Source of the DNA: Mesorhizobium sp. M8A.F.Ca.ET.218.01.1.1
GTDB lineage: Bacteria; Pseudomonadota; Alphaproteobacteria; Rhizobiales; Rhizobiaceae
Direction of reading: 5' to 3'
Length of the DNA stretch: 64,000 nucleotides
Assembly (NCBI RefSeq): GCF_004791165.1
Contig: NZ_SRUZ01000009.1
Location: 150,873-214,872 of the forward strand
Position 1 is the stretch's first letter. Each line of letters begins with the position of its first letter. A program made the position numbers and the translations under genes. This document shows positions 8,073 to 16,535 of this stretch, piece after piece. The notes under the pieces are model-generated. The model was given only the letters and a program-made list of their open reading frames with translations. It ran no database searches and had not been told where the DNA came from.

Positions 8073-9598
8073 ACGACGGCTCCGACAGCGCGGGCAGAAC
8101 GGCGAATGAGCGTCGCCTTGATATCCGTGAACTTGTCGAAGGCGTGCAGCGAGCGATCGCGACCGAAGCCGGACTCCTTGAAGCCACCGAACGGCATTTC
8201 GATGTTCACGCCTCCGGCGGCGTTGACGAAGACGCTGCCGGCATGCAGGCGCTCGCTGGCGTGGAGTGCCTTGTCTATGTCACGTGTCCAGACAGCGGCA
8301 CCAAGGCCGTAGCGTGTGCCATTGGCGATCGCGATGGCTTCATCGAGCGACGTGAAAGACATTACGGCGAGCACCGGCCCGAACACTTCCTCCTGCGCCA
8401 GCTTCGAGGCGGGTTCGACACCGACGGCAATCGTCGGTCCAATAAAGCAGCCCTCGGAAGGCCGTTGCGCCTTGCGTCCATCAAGCATCAGGCTCACGCC
8501 CTCCTGTCCCTCGGCAACAGCGATTGCCCGGGTAATGCCATCGAGCTGCCGAGCGTTGACCACCGGGCCGAGATCATTGCCTAGATGAAGCGGGGATCCG
8601 GTCTTCAGCGTTGCGGCGATTTCCGTGATGCGCTTGACGAAGTCATCGTGAATGGCGGCATCAACCAGGAGGCGGGACGGTGCATTGCAGATTTGTCCCT
8701 GGTTGCGAAAGATAGCGCGAGCGGCGGTCTGGGCGGCCTCTTCCAGATCCGGTGCGTCGGCCAGCACGATGTTGGCGGTCTTGCCGCCACATTCGAGACT
8801 GACCCGCTTGAGATTGCTTTCGCCTGCGTAGCGTAGAATCCGTCCGCCCACCCGGCCCGACCCGGTGAAAGCGATCGCGTCGACGTCGGGATGGAGTGCA
8901 AGCGCGCGACCTGCTTTGTCGCCGCGCCCGGTCACTACATTGAAAACGCCGTCCGGTACCCCTGCTTCACTGGCAAGTTCGGCGAGCCGGATGATCGCCA
9001 GCGAGGCGTCTTCGGCTGGTTTCAGGACTACGGAATTGCCACTGGCCAGCGCCGGACCCAACTTCCAGGCTGCGATCATCAACGGGAAGTTCCATGGAAC
9101 GATGACGCCGACGACTCCGAGCGCGATCTTGGCGACGAGCCCGGTCTCGCGATCCGAGATCGGCAGCATCTCATCGCTGAGCTTGTCGAGCGCCTCGGCA
9201 TACCAGCGGATGGTGCCGGCAGCTTCGCCGGCATCCATATGGATGGCCATCCCGACCGGCATGCCCATGTCTCTGGATTGCAGAACACCCAGTTCGAATT
9301 GATGCTGGGCGATCAGATCGGCGAACCCCAGGAGGATTTTCTTGCGTTCGCGCCGACCGAGCCCGACCCAGCGCCGGCCCGCGAAGGCCCGCCGCGCCGA
9401 CTCAACCGCGACATCGATATCGGCCGCGTCGCCTTCGGGAAAATCGGTAAGTCTCAGTCCGTCGATTGGCGAAATGCTGTCCATGCGCTGGCCGCTAATG
9501 GCCTCACAGGACTTTCCGTCCACGAATGACATGGCCGGCGAAAGGGACTTGGCGGCTTCCGCATTGATGCGTTGTTGAAAATCGGGGTTCGTGTTCAT
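8069..9598 (-). CDS. Aldehyde dehydrogenase, PuuC / gamma-aminobutyraldehyde-dehydrogenase type
   Basis: An ALDH of 509 residues. Key motifs are PWNFPLMIAAWKLGPALASG, the Glu in ECGGKTANIVLADAPDL, and the catalytic Cys in NQGQICNAPSR (about residue 300). The ECGGKTANIV stretch is typical of PuuC-like enzymes that oxidise aminoaldehydes. The ATG at 9598 shares one base with the aminotransferase stop (TGATG); the codon at 9601 is TTG and less likely. The stop overlaps the ThDP gene start by 4 bp. With the aminotransferase before it and the GabD-like ALDH at the operon end, a diamine to aminoaldehyde to amino acid route is plausible. Confidence 0.92.
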   Translation of the reverse strand: MNTNPDFQQRINAEAAKSLSPAMSFVDGKSCEAISGQRMDSISPIDGLRLTDFPEGDAADIDVAVESARRAFAGRRWVGLGRRERKKILLGFADLIAQHQFELGVLQSRDMGMPVGMAIHMDAGEAAGTIRWYAEALDKLSDEMLPISDRETGLVAKIALGVVGVIVPWNFPLMIAAWKLGPALASGNSVVLKPAEDASLAIIRLAELASEAGVPDGVFNVVTGRGDKAGRALALHPDVDAIAFTGSGRVGGRILRYAGESNLKRVSLECGGKTANIVLADAPDLEEAAQTAARAIFRNQGQICNAPSRLLVDAAIHDDFVKRITEIAATLKTGSPLHLGNDLGPVVNARQLDGITRAIAVAEGQEGVSLMLDGRKAQRPSEGCFIGPTIAVGVEPASKLAQEEVFGPVLAVMSFTSLDEAIAIANGTRYGLGAAVWTRDIDKALHASERLHAGSVFVNAAGGVNIEMPFGGFKESGFGRDRSLHAFDKFTDIKATLIRRSARAVGAVV

Positions 9599-10983
9599 CA
9601 AGCGGCTTTCTGGACCCGCTCTACGGCGGCAACTGCCTGACCGATCGTCTCGACGATAGTCGTGACCTGCTCGGCGTTGATCGTCAGTGGCGGCGACAGG
9701 ATAACCTTGCTGGCCATGACCCGAACGATGACGCCCTTGGTGAGGCAGGTCTCGGCAAAAACCCTCATCTCTGGATCAGCAGGCCCGAAAGACTTCTTGG
9801 TATCCTTGTCGCGCGCCAGTTCCACGCCCACCATCAACCCGCGGCCGCGCACATCACCGATGATCGTCGACTGCTCTGCAACGGCCTTGAGCCCGTCCAT
9901 GAGCTCAACTCCCCGCGCGGCTGCGTTTTCAGAAAGCTTTTCACGCACCACGATGTCCAGCACCGCGGTCGCCGTCGCACAGGCCAGCGCGTGGCCAGAA
10001 TAGGTATAGCCATGCATGATCGGTGCGGGATTGGCCGGGTTATCCCACGCCGCCGCGACTTTGGCGCTGACCATTGTTGCGCCCAGGGGAATGTAGCCTG
10101 CCGTGATGCCCTTGGCGAAACACATGATGTCGGGCTTTACGCCCCAGAGCCGACATCCGAACATCTCGCCAGTGCGACCGAAGCCGGTGACGATCTCGTC
10201 GGCGATCAAAAGCACACCATGACGATCGCAGATATCGCGCAGCAACGGCCAGTAGTTCTCTGGGGGGACAATTACGCCCCCGGCACCTTGGATCGGTTCG
10301 GCGATCACGGCCGCCACGGTATGGGCGCCCTGATAGACGATTTCACGCTCCAACTGCTCTGCACAGATCCGTCCCAGTTCCTGCGGGTCGGTCGTCCACT
10401 GGTTGCGGTACAGGAATGGACTGTCGACCTGAAAGAAACCAGGCATCAGCGGCTCGAAAGCCTGCCGGAACGGCGGATTGCCGCCGGCCGACAATCCGCC
10501 GAAATGGACGCCGTGATAGCCGTATTTCAACGAGAAGAACTTCGTGCGTTCCGGCTGCCCGGTCAGCTTATGATATTGGCGCGCGAGCTTGAGCGCGGTC
10601 TCGACTGCGTCCGAGCCGCCGGATGAAAATAACACCTTGGCCATTTGCTCGGCCGCGAGCATTTCACTCAGACGCGTCGACAGTTCGATCTGCGGCGGGT
10701 TCGAGGTCTTGCCGAAGGTTGTGTAGTAGGCGATGCGGTCGAGTTGCTCGACGATTGCGTGTTTCACTTCCTCACGCCCATGGCCGATGTTGACGTTCCA
10801 GAGACCGCCGACCGCATCGAGATAGGACCGTCCGTCGATGTCCTCGACGAACACGCCCTTGCCCTTGCTGATGATTAACGGCGCCGACCTGGCCGTCTCC
10901 TGAGGCGAAATCATCGGATGCAGAATGTGCCGCGCGTTGTTGGCCTTGATGAAGGCAGCATAGTTTTTGAAATCCGGGCTCAT
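9598..10983 (-). CDS. Class III omega-aminotransferase (PLP), polyamine/beta-alanine:pyruvate type
   Basis: A 461-residue fold-type I PLP enzyme. Visible motifs: [13 protein letters not shown] near residue 60, the phosphate-binding [19 protein letters not shown] near 115, [13 protein letters not shown] near 250, and the Schiff-base Lys in [15 protein letters not shown] near 285. These match SpuC-like amine:pyruvate aminotransferases. It is the first gene of the long minus-strand operon. A promoter with a perfect TTGACA and an adjacent palindrome lies about 50-80 bp upstream. It probably removes the terminal amino group of the transported amine. Confidence 0.92.
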   Translation of the reverse strand: MSPDFKNYAAFIKANNARHILHPMISPQETARSAPLIISKGKGVFVEDIDGRSYLDAVGGLWNVNIGHGREEVKHAIVEQLDRIAYYTTFGKTSNPPQIELSTRLSEMLAAEQMAKVLFSSGGSDAVETALKLARQYHKLTGQPERTKFFSLKYGYHGVHFGGLSAGGNPPFRQAFEPLMPGFFQVDSPFLYRNQWTTDPQELGRICAEQLEREIVYQGAHTVAAVIAEPIQGAGGVIVPPENYWPLLRDICDRHGVLLIADEIVTGFGRTGEMFGCRLWGVKPDIMCFAKGITAGYIPLGATMVSAKVAAAWDNPANPAPIMHGYTYSGHALACATATAVLDIVVREKLSENAAARGVELMDGLKAVAEQSTIIGDVRGRGLMVGVELARDKDTKKSFGPADPEMRVFAETCLTKGVIVRVMASKVILSPPLTINAEQVTTIVETIGQAVAAVERVQKAA

Positions 10984-11407
10984 CGCATTCTGTCTCGTTT
11001 CAAATAAATCAACACCGGTGTCGATATCGATACGCTATGGTCAAAAGCAGTTCGTGTCAACAAAGCTGGCGGGGGATCGAGCCCACTTTGTCGGGCGCGT
11101 TGCCACGGGCTCGGCTTAGGGGCTGCGCTGTTATCTGGCGAAATCCCAAACCGTCATGCGAACGGCGTTCGTGCCGGCTGAACGCCTGAAGTTTTCCCTA
11201 AACAATTGCATGATTTACATTCTGCGCGCGAGACGTCATTGATAATAAGTCAACGCTGTATCAACAGGAGTTCACACCATCACCGGCGTAGTGCGCCAAC
11301 GCATCGGCGGCCGCGAGCATTCTCTCGCGAAATCAACGCCAGGAGTGCCGCACCAGCAAAGCTGGTTCGGGTGGTTCGAGCGACAGAACTAAAATCGGAG
11401 GAACTCT
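10984..11407. other. Intergenic region between divergent transcription units
   Basis: These 424 bp separate the leftmost operon from the plus-strand SDR. The left third holds a promoter and palindrome for the aminotransferase operon (11018-11060). The right end holds the ribosome-binding site GGAGGA (11397-11402) for the SDR. A 76-codon frame at 11206-11436 has no recognisable protein and overlaps the SDR start, so I do not annotate it. Confidence 0.6.
11018..11060 (-). promoter_or_regulatory. Promoter and palindromic operator of the aminotransferase-ALDH-Pot operon
   Basis: Read on the minus strand, a perfect TTGACA (11060-11055) is followed after exactly 17 bp by TAGCGT (11037-11032, a weak -10). 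The near-perfect 16-bp palindrome GTGTCGATATCGATAC (11018-11033) covers the expected start site. That is a classic repressor position. The cognate regulator is not identified; no regulator gene adjoins the operon start. Confidence 0.55.
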
Positions 11408-12199
11408 TTGGGATATCTCAATCCACCGCCACTTGAGACTTGCTACACGCGACTGCAAGACAAGGTCATTTTCATAACGGGCGCTTCGAGCGGCATTGGC
11501 GCAGCAGCGGCTGAGCTCTTCGCTCGGGAAGGCGCCAAAGTCGTAGCAGCGGCCCGACGTACCGAACGTGTTGAAGACGCTATGTCCAAATTGCGTGCCG
11601 AGGGGTTGCAGGCTGCCGCGGTCGCCTGTGACGTATGTAATGAAGTGTCCGTGGAGAACGCCGTACGCTTCGCATCAGAACATTTCGGTCGTCTGGATGG
11701 CGCTTTCAACTGTGCAGGAGTGAGCGGCGCGCGGCTGCCAATTCATATGGCACAAGTGGAGGAATTCGATCGGGTCATGCAAACCAACCTGCGTGGCGTA
11801 TTCCTTTGCTTGAAACACGAGGCCGCAACTATGCTTCAATCGGGAGGTGGGTCGATCGTCAATGCCTCGTCCATTGCTGGCATGATCAGCGCCGCCGGCA
11901 ACAGCATCTACGCTACCAGCAAGTGGGGCTTGACCGCGCTAACGCGTTGCGCCGCGCTTGACTATGCCCGTGATGGAATTCGCGTCAACGCCATCGCACC
12001 TGGCCCGACGCGGTCGGAAATGTTCGATGCTTGGAAGCCATCTGAAGAGGACCGCGAGCAACTCGCAGAGGCATTCCCGATGAATTATGTAGCGCACCCT
12101 CAGGACATGGCTCGCGCAGCGCTATTCCTGTTGTCGGATGAATCGCGCTGGACGACGGGCGCTATTTTACCTTGCGAAGGCGGTAGAAGCGCTGTCTAG
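11408..12199 (+). CDS. Short-chain dehydrogenase/reductase (SDR)
   Basis: A classical SDR of 263 residues: cofactor motif TGASSGIG (about residue 25), NAG-like CAGVSG, the catalytic Ser in NASSIAGM, and YATSK (Tyr and Lys) near residue 165. The best start is a TTG at 11408, because GGAGGA lies five to six bases upstream and no ATG precedes the conserved LQDKVIFITGASS. It oxidises or reduces an alcohol or carbonyl with NAD(P)H. The gene converges with the IclR regulator at 12210-12989, 10 bp away. It may belong to module A but is on the opposite strand. Confidence 0.88.
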   Translation: MGYLNPPPLETCYTRLQDKVIFITGASSGIGAAAAELFAREGAKVVAAARRTERVEDAMSKLRAEGLQAAAVACDVCNEVSVENAVRFASEHFGRLDGAFNCAGVSGARLPIHMAQVEEFDRVMQTNLRGVFLCLKHEAATMLQSGGGSIVNASSIAGMISAAGNSIYATSKWGLTALTRCAALDYARDGIRVNAIAPGPTRSEMFDAWKPSEEDREQLAEAFPMNYVAHPQDMARAALFLLSDESRWTTGAILPCEGGRSAV

Positions 12200-12209
12200 A
12201 AAGCCTTGA

Positions 12210-12989
12210 CTAGGACGTCTGCACCGCGTTCGCCGCCAACACCTCCATTCCGACTGGAATTTTGCGACCAATTCTCCGGGCCGTTTCAGTTAACACTGAT
12301 CGGTGCTTGAGCAGTTCCACTGTCGAGAGCCGGCTGGCCGGTGCAACTATGCTAAGCGTGGCAACCAGCGAACCATCCCCATCGCGAATAGGAACCGCAA
12401 TTCCCCGCACGCCTTTCTGGTAACTTTGGTCGGCAACTGACAGCTGCTCTTGCCGTACCTTGGCCAGCTTCTCCGAAAAATCGTTGATGTCTGGCGCGGG
12501 AAATGCCGGATATGCGCGGGCTGCCTCCTCGACCACGCTCGCCGAATCTTGCGCCGACATCTCCGCGAGACTGATGAGCCCTGTAGCCGTGACGTGGACC
12601 GGTGATCGCTCACCCAAAGTGAAACGAACAGTCAGCGGGTGTGACGCTTCGTTATAGTGTACGCAAACCATATCGCGGCCATCTCGTACATGTAGGCCAA
12701 CGCTTTCACCAACCTCTTCGCGAAGGCTGCGCATCTCGCCTGCGGCGAGCTCAACAAAGCCAAGCGCCTGAAGACGCGAAGCCGCCAAATCCAAAATCGC
12801 CAACCCTAGGCGGTACCTCTTGGTCGCCAAATTCTGCTCAATAATGCCTTCTTCGCACAGCGATCGCAGGAGTCGATGTATTGTTGCCTTGTCGAGCACC
12901 AGCCGGCGGGCGAGTTCGCTGACCCCGAGTTCGGGATGCTGAACACTAAATTCTCGAAGCAATCGGATCGTAAGCTTTGCCGTTTTCAT
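12210..12989 (-). CDS. IclR-family transcriptional regulator
   Basis: A 259-residue regulator. The N-terminal winged helix-turn-helix covers about residues 5-60 (LGVSELARRLVLDKATIHRLLRSL), and the C-terminal IclR effector domain about 75-250 (VHVTATGLISLAE, KGVRGIAVPI). It likely senses a small catabolite and controls module A (13168-18983), which is transcribed on the same strand 178 bp downstream. That target is inferred from proximity only. Confidence 0.88.
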   Translation of the reverse strand: MKTAKLTIRLLREFSVQHPELGVSELARRLVLDKATIHRLLRSLCEEGIIEQNLATKRYRLGLAILDLAASRLQALGFVELAAGEMRSLREEVGESVGLHVRDGRDMVCVHYNEASHPLTVRFTLGERSPVHVTATGLISLAEMSAQDSASVVEEAARAYPAFPAPDINDFSEKLAKVRQEQLSVADQSYQKGVRGIAVPIRDGDGSLVATLSIVAPASRLSTVELLKHRSVLTETARRIGRKIPVGMEVLAANAVQTS

Positions 12990-13167
12990 AGCGCCCTGAC
13001 TTAAATGCTCCTCGTGACTAGTCCCCTCGCAACCTCTCGGTCAAGTAGCTGCAATGGTGCGATGGGACCAGGAGCGCGCGGTTGGAAAGAGCAGGCTTTG
13101 AAAAAGGCACGGTGCGGACGGAGCCGCACAAACCAATATGACCGCGATGCGAACCAACCTGTCGTTT

Positions 13168-14187
13168 CTATTCATGATCCAAATACCAAGTTGCCGTTTC
13201 GGCCGCTTTCTTTGACATTCTGGCTCCGGTCTCACGCGCCGCATCGCTGTCGGCTCGACTTTGCATCCACCCTATCATTGCAAAAGCGCGTAAGGCGGTG
13301 AACAATGGCAGTGCCTTGATGTCACGCGCTGTCAACGTCCTTTCGGAGGCATACCCCTCCAGCAATGCGCATTCGATGACGTCAAAGAGCGGATCCTCTC
13401 GATTCTGATAGAGGCTCACCGCAACGTCGTACATACGCCATCCGAAGCCGCAATCATCGAAATCGATGACTTGGGCCGAGTGGTCCTCGCTCATCAAAAT
13501 ATTTTCGCGCACAAGGTCTGCATGTATCAATCCGAAAGTCCTGGCGCTTTTCTCGAAACCCACTAAAGCACCCATCGCCTTTTCCCGAGATTTCGATACG
13601 AGGTCACGCAAGGCATGATCGAGCAGAGGCGAGTTGGTAAAAGGCCCCCACAATGGATTTTCGGAGAAGAAAGCTCCGAAGTCCCATGCGTGCCTTTCAA
13701 AATCACAGGGAAGAGGCCACGCCTCAGTCAGATTGTGCATCCGCGCGATCGTGCGTCCCAAGGCTGAGAAAGAACGCTTCGCTTCGTCACCTGACATGTT
13801 TAGCGGGACGCCACTCTGGCCAAGCGGCCGCCCCTCCACCCAGGACATGCAGTCAACTTGCCGCGACTGAGAGGAAGCCTCCGTCCGAGCATGCACGAAC
13901 AACTCACCCGACAAAGCTGCAATCGGCCGGGGCGTCGGGATGCCACTGGCTTGCAGGTAGTTCATCCACTGCAACTCCGATCGCAACGCGGCGTCGGAAT
14001 GGTAGCCAAACCGGTGGATACGCAATGCCGCAGGCAGGCCACTTGGCATGACGACACGAAAAACGACGTTCTCCCGGTATTTGAGCAATACTGGATCGCA
14101 GTCTTCGACCCCCCAGGCTATCAGCGCCTGACGAGCCAGATTCTTCATCGCGACGGCTTCATCGGCGTTGTTCTGATGCCCGGTCAT
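13168..14187 (-). CDS. Hydroxylysine-kinase-like phosphotransferase (APH/choline-kinase fold), module A
   Basis: A 339-residue protein-kinase-like fold enzyme. Brenner-type catalytic motif IHADLVRENIL (about residue 225; catalytic Asp and Asn) and metal-binding IDFDDCGFGW (about 245). The N-terminal nucleotide-binding region contains LLKYRENVVFRV. It resembles the HYKK/AGPHD1 group, which phosphorylates a hydroxyl next to an amine. The ATG shares one base with the stop of the phospho-lyase gene (TGATG), so the two proteins are made together. Such kinases supply the phosphate ester that PHYKPL/ETNPPL lyases eliminate. The paralogue at 29484-30491 has the same order of motifs. The substrate is unknown. 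Confidence 0.85.
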   Translation of the reverse strand: MTGHQNNADEAVAMKNLARQALIAWGVEDCDPVLLKYRENVVFRVVMPSGLPAALRIHRFGYHSDAALRSELQWMNYLQASGIPTPRPIAALSGELFVHARTEASSQSRQVDCMSWVEGRPLGQSGVPLNMSGDEAKRSFSALGRTIARMHNLTEAWPLPCDFERHAWDFGAFFSENPLWGPFTNSPLLDHALRDLVSKSREKAMGALVGFEKSARTFGLIHADLVRENILMSEDHSAQVIDFDDCGFGWRMYDVAVSLYQNREDPLFDVIECALLEGYASERTLTARDIKALPLFTALRAFAMIGWMQSRADSDAARETGARMSKKAAETATWYLDHE

Positions 14188-15473
14188 CAGAGCGCCTCGC
14201 AGGCAAGGTCGGCAAGAACCTCATCAAGGATACCAACGAGGAATGTCGCATTCTCAATGCCAAAAGGCATTGGTGGTCTTATTTTTAGAACGTTGCCGTG
14301 AATGCCGGTCTTGCCTATCAGAACGCCACGTTCGCGCATTTCATCGACGACGGCGGTCGCCAAGTCAGGCGCTGGGTCGCGGATAGCGCGGTTACGGACC
14401 AGTTCCAGCCCGAAAAACAGCCCCGTACCTCGGATATCACCGACGCACTTATGACTCTCGGTCAAGGGGCGCATCAGTGCCAGCGACGCTTCACCTACTC
14501 GCTGTGCGTTGTCGATGAGGTTCTCGCCCTCTAGCACGTCCAGCACCGCGTTGGCTGCCGCACACGACACTGGATTGCCGCCGAAAGTGTTGAAGTAGCG
14601 GAAGGCCTCGCGAAACGATGCCAAAATCGCTTCTGATGTCGCGACGCCGGCAACGGGGTGGCCATTACCCATCGGCTTGCCCATGGTTACGATATCGGGC
14701 AGGAAGCCGACGCGCTGGTGGCCCCAGAAATGCGTGCCTGTGCGACCAAATCCAGGTTGCACCTCGTCGGCGATCACCAGTCCACCAGCCAAGCGCACGG
14801 CTTCGATGGCGCCATCGAAGAAGCCGTTGACCAAACTTGGAAATCCCTCATTGGCCAGCATCGGACACACGATCAAGGCCGACATGCCTATTCCAGCGGC
14901 CTGCAGCGACCCGATAGCTTCGCGGACGTCGGCAGCGAACCGCTCACCTTCCTGCCCATCCCCTGGCCTAAGGCTATCCGGTGCCGGTACGAGCCGAATA
15001 TGTTGAGCTTGGCCGCCGATCGGCGGCATGCGCGTGCTTAGCTGTGAGACCGCGGCGGTGTTTCCATGATACGTCGCGTCCGTAGCGATAACGCCCAGGC
15101 GCCCGGTAACAGCTTGCGCCATTCGTAGCGCGATATCATTCGCCTCGCTGCCGGTACACACAAGAACCGCTGTCGAAATCGGCGGAGCGAACGTCGCTGT
15201 CAAACGTTCGACATAGTCGAGAATGGTCGTGTGCAGATAGCGAGTGTGGGTGTTGAGCAGCGACGCCTGTCGATGCATCGCCTCTACGACATGCGGATGA
15301 CAATGGCCGACATGGGCCACATTGTTATAAGCGTCAAGATAGCGCCTGCCGTCCGAGTCGAAAAGCCAAACACCCTCCCCACGCACGAGGTGGATCGGAT
15401 TGGCGTAAAAGAGCTGAGACTTGGCCCCCAAAAGTTTGGCGCGTCGCGCCACCAGATCGGATTGCTGGGCCAT
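14187..15473 (-). CDS. Class III aminotransferase-fold phospho-lyase (ETNPPL/PHYKPL type), module A
   Basis: A 428-residue PLP enzyme. YNNVAHVGHCHPHV (about residue 50), NTHTRYLH (about 75), CTGSEANDIALRMA (about 105) and the Lys-bearing TMGKPMGNGHPVAGV (about 275) are hallmarks of ethanolamine-phosphate and phosphohydroxylysine phospho-lyases rather than ordinary transaminases. These enzymes remove phosphate and ammonia together and yield an aldehyde. The ATG at 15473, 4 bp after the preceding TAA, is preferred over a TTG at 15488. It is coupled to the kinase gene. It has the same length as the paralogue at 28186-29472. Confidence 0.88.
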   Translation of the reverse strand: MAQQSDLVARRAKLLGAKSQLFYANPIHLVRGEGVWLFDSDGRRYLDAYNNVAHVGHCHPHVVEAMHRQASLLNTHTRYLHTTILDYVERLTATFAPPISTAVLVCTGSEANDIALRMAQAVTGRLGVIATDATYHGNTAAVSQLSTRMPPIGGQAQHIRLVPAPDSLRPGDGQEGERFAADVREAIGSLQAAGIGMSALIVCPMLANEGFPSLVNGFFDGAIEAVRLAGGLVIADEVQPGFGRTGTHFWGHQRVGFLPDIVTMGKPMGNGHPVAGVATSEAILASFREAFRYFNTFGGNPVSCAAANAVLDVLEGENLIDNAQRVGEASLALMRPLTESHKCVGDIRGTGLFFGLELVRNRAIRDPAPDLATAVVDEMRERGVLIGKTGIHGNVLKIRPPMPFGIENATFLVGILDEVLADLACEAL

Positions 15474-15477
15474 GTTC

Positions 15478-16527
15478 TTATCTGTCAACGGTTGTATGCA
15501 GTTTGGGCGCTGCCGAGCCGAAGCGCCCTTGCCAATTGGCAGCGACTTCTTGATTGTACAAATGGCGCGGAGGGTTACCGGCCAGCAAGTCGTGCAGATT
15601 GTCGATCAAGGACTCCGTAAGTGCGCGCATCAGTTCAACGGTGTGACCCGCATTATGCGGCGTGAGGATTGCGTTGGCACAATGACGCAGCCGGCTTTCG
15701 GCTGGCAGGGGTTCGATTGCGAAGACGTCAACTGCCGCCCCGCCGAGGCGACCTGCCTGTAGCGCGTCTGCCAGCGCATCTTCGTCGATCAACGCGCCTC
15801 GTGACGTGTTGACGATCACGGCGCCTGGTTTCATCAGAGCAAGTTCATCTCTCCCAATCAAGCTACGACTGGCACCGGTCAACGTCATGTGGAGCGATAC
15901 GACATCGCTCTCACGAAGGAGATTTGTTAGAGGCACTGCGGTCGCGTCCAGGTCTGCATCCGTCACTGCGGGGTCGGCGACAAGGATTCTCACCTGCCAC
16001 GGCGCCAAAAGCTCAGCCACCGCTCGACCGATGCGGCCAAATCCGACCAGCCCTACTGTCTTTCCTCGTAGCATACGGCCAAGCACCAACGGCTCGCGCC
16101 AACTTCCATTCATCAACACCGTTTGCTTTTCTGCAACACGGTGCATCAAGCTCGCAATGAGCATCACCGTTGCTTCCGCCATGCTGTAGACACTCTCAGC
16201 CGGTGCTCCATGGCCGACCGCTATGCCGGCGAGCGTTGCCGTCTTGACGTCGAGTGGATCGACGCCGATCGTCGGAAAAACAATGCTTCTTAACCTCCCT
16301 GCCTTCTTCATCAAGGCGACCGGGAAACGACCCCGCGGCGTCAGCACCAGAATGTCGATGCGGGTGGTGAGGTCTCCCCACTCTTCCGGTGGCAATCGTG
16401 GTGAAACCACTTCGTGGCCGGCGGATTTCACCATCGCTCGAGCATGATCGAGTGCATCGCGCAGAATCGCGCTCTCCGGCACTGCGACCACAAATCGCGA
16501 CGGTTCTATCTTACTCGAACGTGGCAT
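15478..16527 (-). CDS. D-isomer-specific 2-hydroxyacid dehydrogenase
   Basis: A 349-residue NAD(P)-dependent dehydrogenase. Rossmann motif GLVGFGRIGRAVAELL (about residue 150), catalytic Arg in VNTSRGALIDEDAL (about 235), Glu in IEPLPAESRL (about 265) and His in LTPHNAGHT (about 285). The family interconverts 2-oxo and D-2-hydroxy acids. I chose ATG 16527, eight bases after the stop of the DMGDH-like gene; the longer frame to 16644 adds residues overlapping that gene. Its role in module A is unclear. It may recycle a hydroxy acid formed after the phospho-lyase step. Confidence 0.88.
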   Translation of the reverse strand: MPRSSKIEPSRFVVAVPESAILRDALDHARAMVKSAGHEVVSPRLPPEEWGDLTTRIDILVLTPRGRFPVALMKKAGRLRSIVFPTIGVDPLDVKTATLAGIAVGHGAPAESVYSMAEATVMLIASLMHRVAEKQTVLMNGSWREPLVLGRMLRGKTVGLVGFGRIGRAVAELLAPWQVRILVADPAVTDADLDATAVPLTNLLRESDVVSLHMTLTGASRSLIGRDELALMKPGAVIVNTSRGALIDEDALADALQAGRLGGAAVDVFAIEPLPAESRLRHCANAILTPHNAGHTVELMRALTESLIDNLHDLLAGNPPRHLYNQEVAANWQGRFGSAAPKLHTTVDR

Positions 16528-16535
16528 CTGGGGGT

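Noticed and set aside
11206-11436. 76-codon frame before the SDR
   Set aside because: Overlaps the SDR start and its ribosome-binding site; low-complexity Arg/His/Ser content.
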